Notes under the pieces: model-generated
What the model saw: only the letters and a program-made list of their open reading frames with translations
The model's database searches: none
Told to the model about the DNA's origin: nothing
Part shown: positions 5,865 to 5,897 of the stretch, piece after piece
How the letters are laid out: each line of letters starts with the position of its first letter
Position numbering within the stretch: position 1 is the stretch's first letter
Translations under genes and position numbers: made by a program
Origin: Prevotella sp. UBA1104
GTDB taxonomy: Bacteria; Bacteroidota; Bacteroidia; Bacteroidales; Bacteroidaceae
Direction: 5' to 3'
Length of the DNA stretch: 5,897 nucleotides
Assembly (NCBI GenBank): GCA_002314055.1
Contig: DCBP01000046.1
Coordinates: forward strand, 19,053-24,949

Positions 5865-5897
5865 AAATATGGTGCAAAATAAGACTCATCCGATATT

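Larger units (their letters stand above)
5304..5897. other. Non-coding region upstream of the ATPase-nuclease gene
   Basis: No credible gene is visible in these 594 bases on either strand. From left to right the region holds a promoter for the ATPase-nuclease gene, a pair of alternative hairpins (5469-5512), the GTGAGGG cluster and right inverted repeat (5603-5713), an AT-rich stretch, and the GACAAT palindromic array (5787-5864). The neighbouring gene on the right lies outside the window. Confidence 0.75.

Overview
The window looks like a chromosomal piece from a member of the Bacteroidota, most likely Bacteroidales (Prevotella-like). It carries genes of the type IX secretion system (T9SS), which is confined to this phylum. 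It also has a Bacteroidota-style promoter (TAnnTTTG) and a one-gene ATPase/PD-(D/E)XK nuclease unit of a family that is abundant in these genomes. Genus is inference.

Positions 1-3364, all on the minus strand, hold the front of the T9SS core operon, read right to left: porP (outer-membrane protein), gldK/porK (lipoprotein) and gldL/porL (inner-membrane motor protein). porP and gldK are 2 bases apart, and gldK and gldL overlap by 4 bases (ATGA), so the three are almost certainly one transcript. gldM and gldN are expected just past position 1, outside the window. GldK forms the periplasmic ring with GldN, GldL forms the proton-driven motor with GldM, and PorP/SprF proteins sit in the outer membrane.

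Positions 3451-5713 form a discrete unit. A single minus-strand gene encodes a 585-residue protein with an N-terminal AAA-like ATPase domain and a C-terminal PD-(D/E)XK nuclease domain. The gene is bracketed by inverted repeats of at least 49 bp. The outer 25 bp are identical, and a second 12-bp block is identical and identically spaced. Both ends carry clusters of one 7-mer (GTGAGGG/CCCTCAC, 12 exact copies) arranged with subterminal hairpins, and the gene's stop codon lies inside one of these hairpins. This looks like the ends of a mobile or formerly mobile one-gene element that landed less than 90 bp upstream of porP. It is the most interesting item here. No target-site duplication was found, so mobility is inferred, not shown.

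Positions 5714-5897 contain no gene, but they hold a second, unrelated symmetric repeat: three GACAAT units at exact 10-bp spacing facing three ATTGTC units across a 17-base centre.
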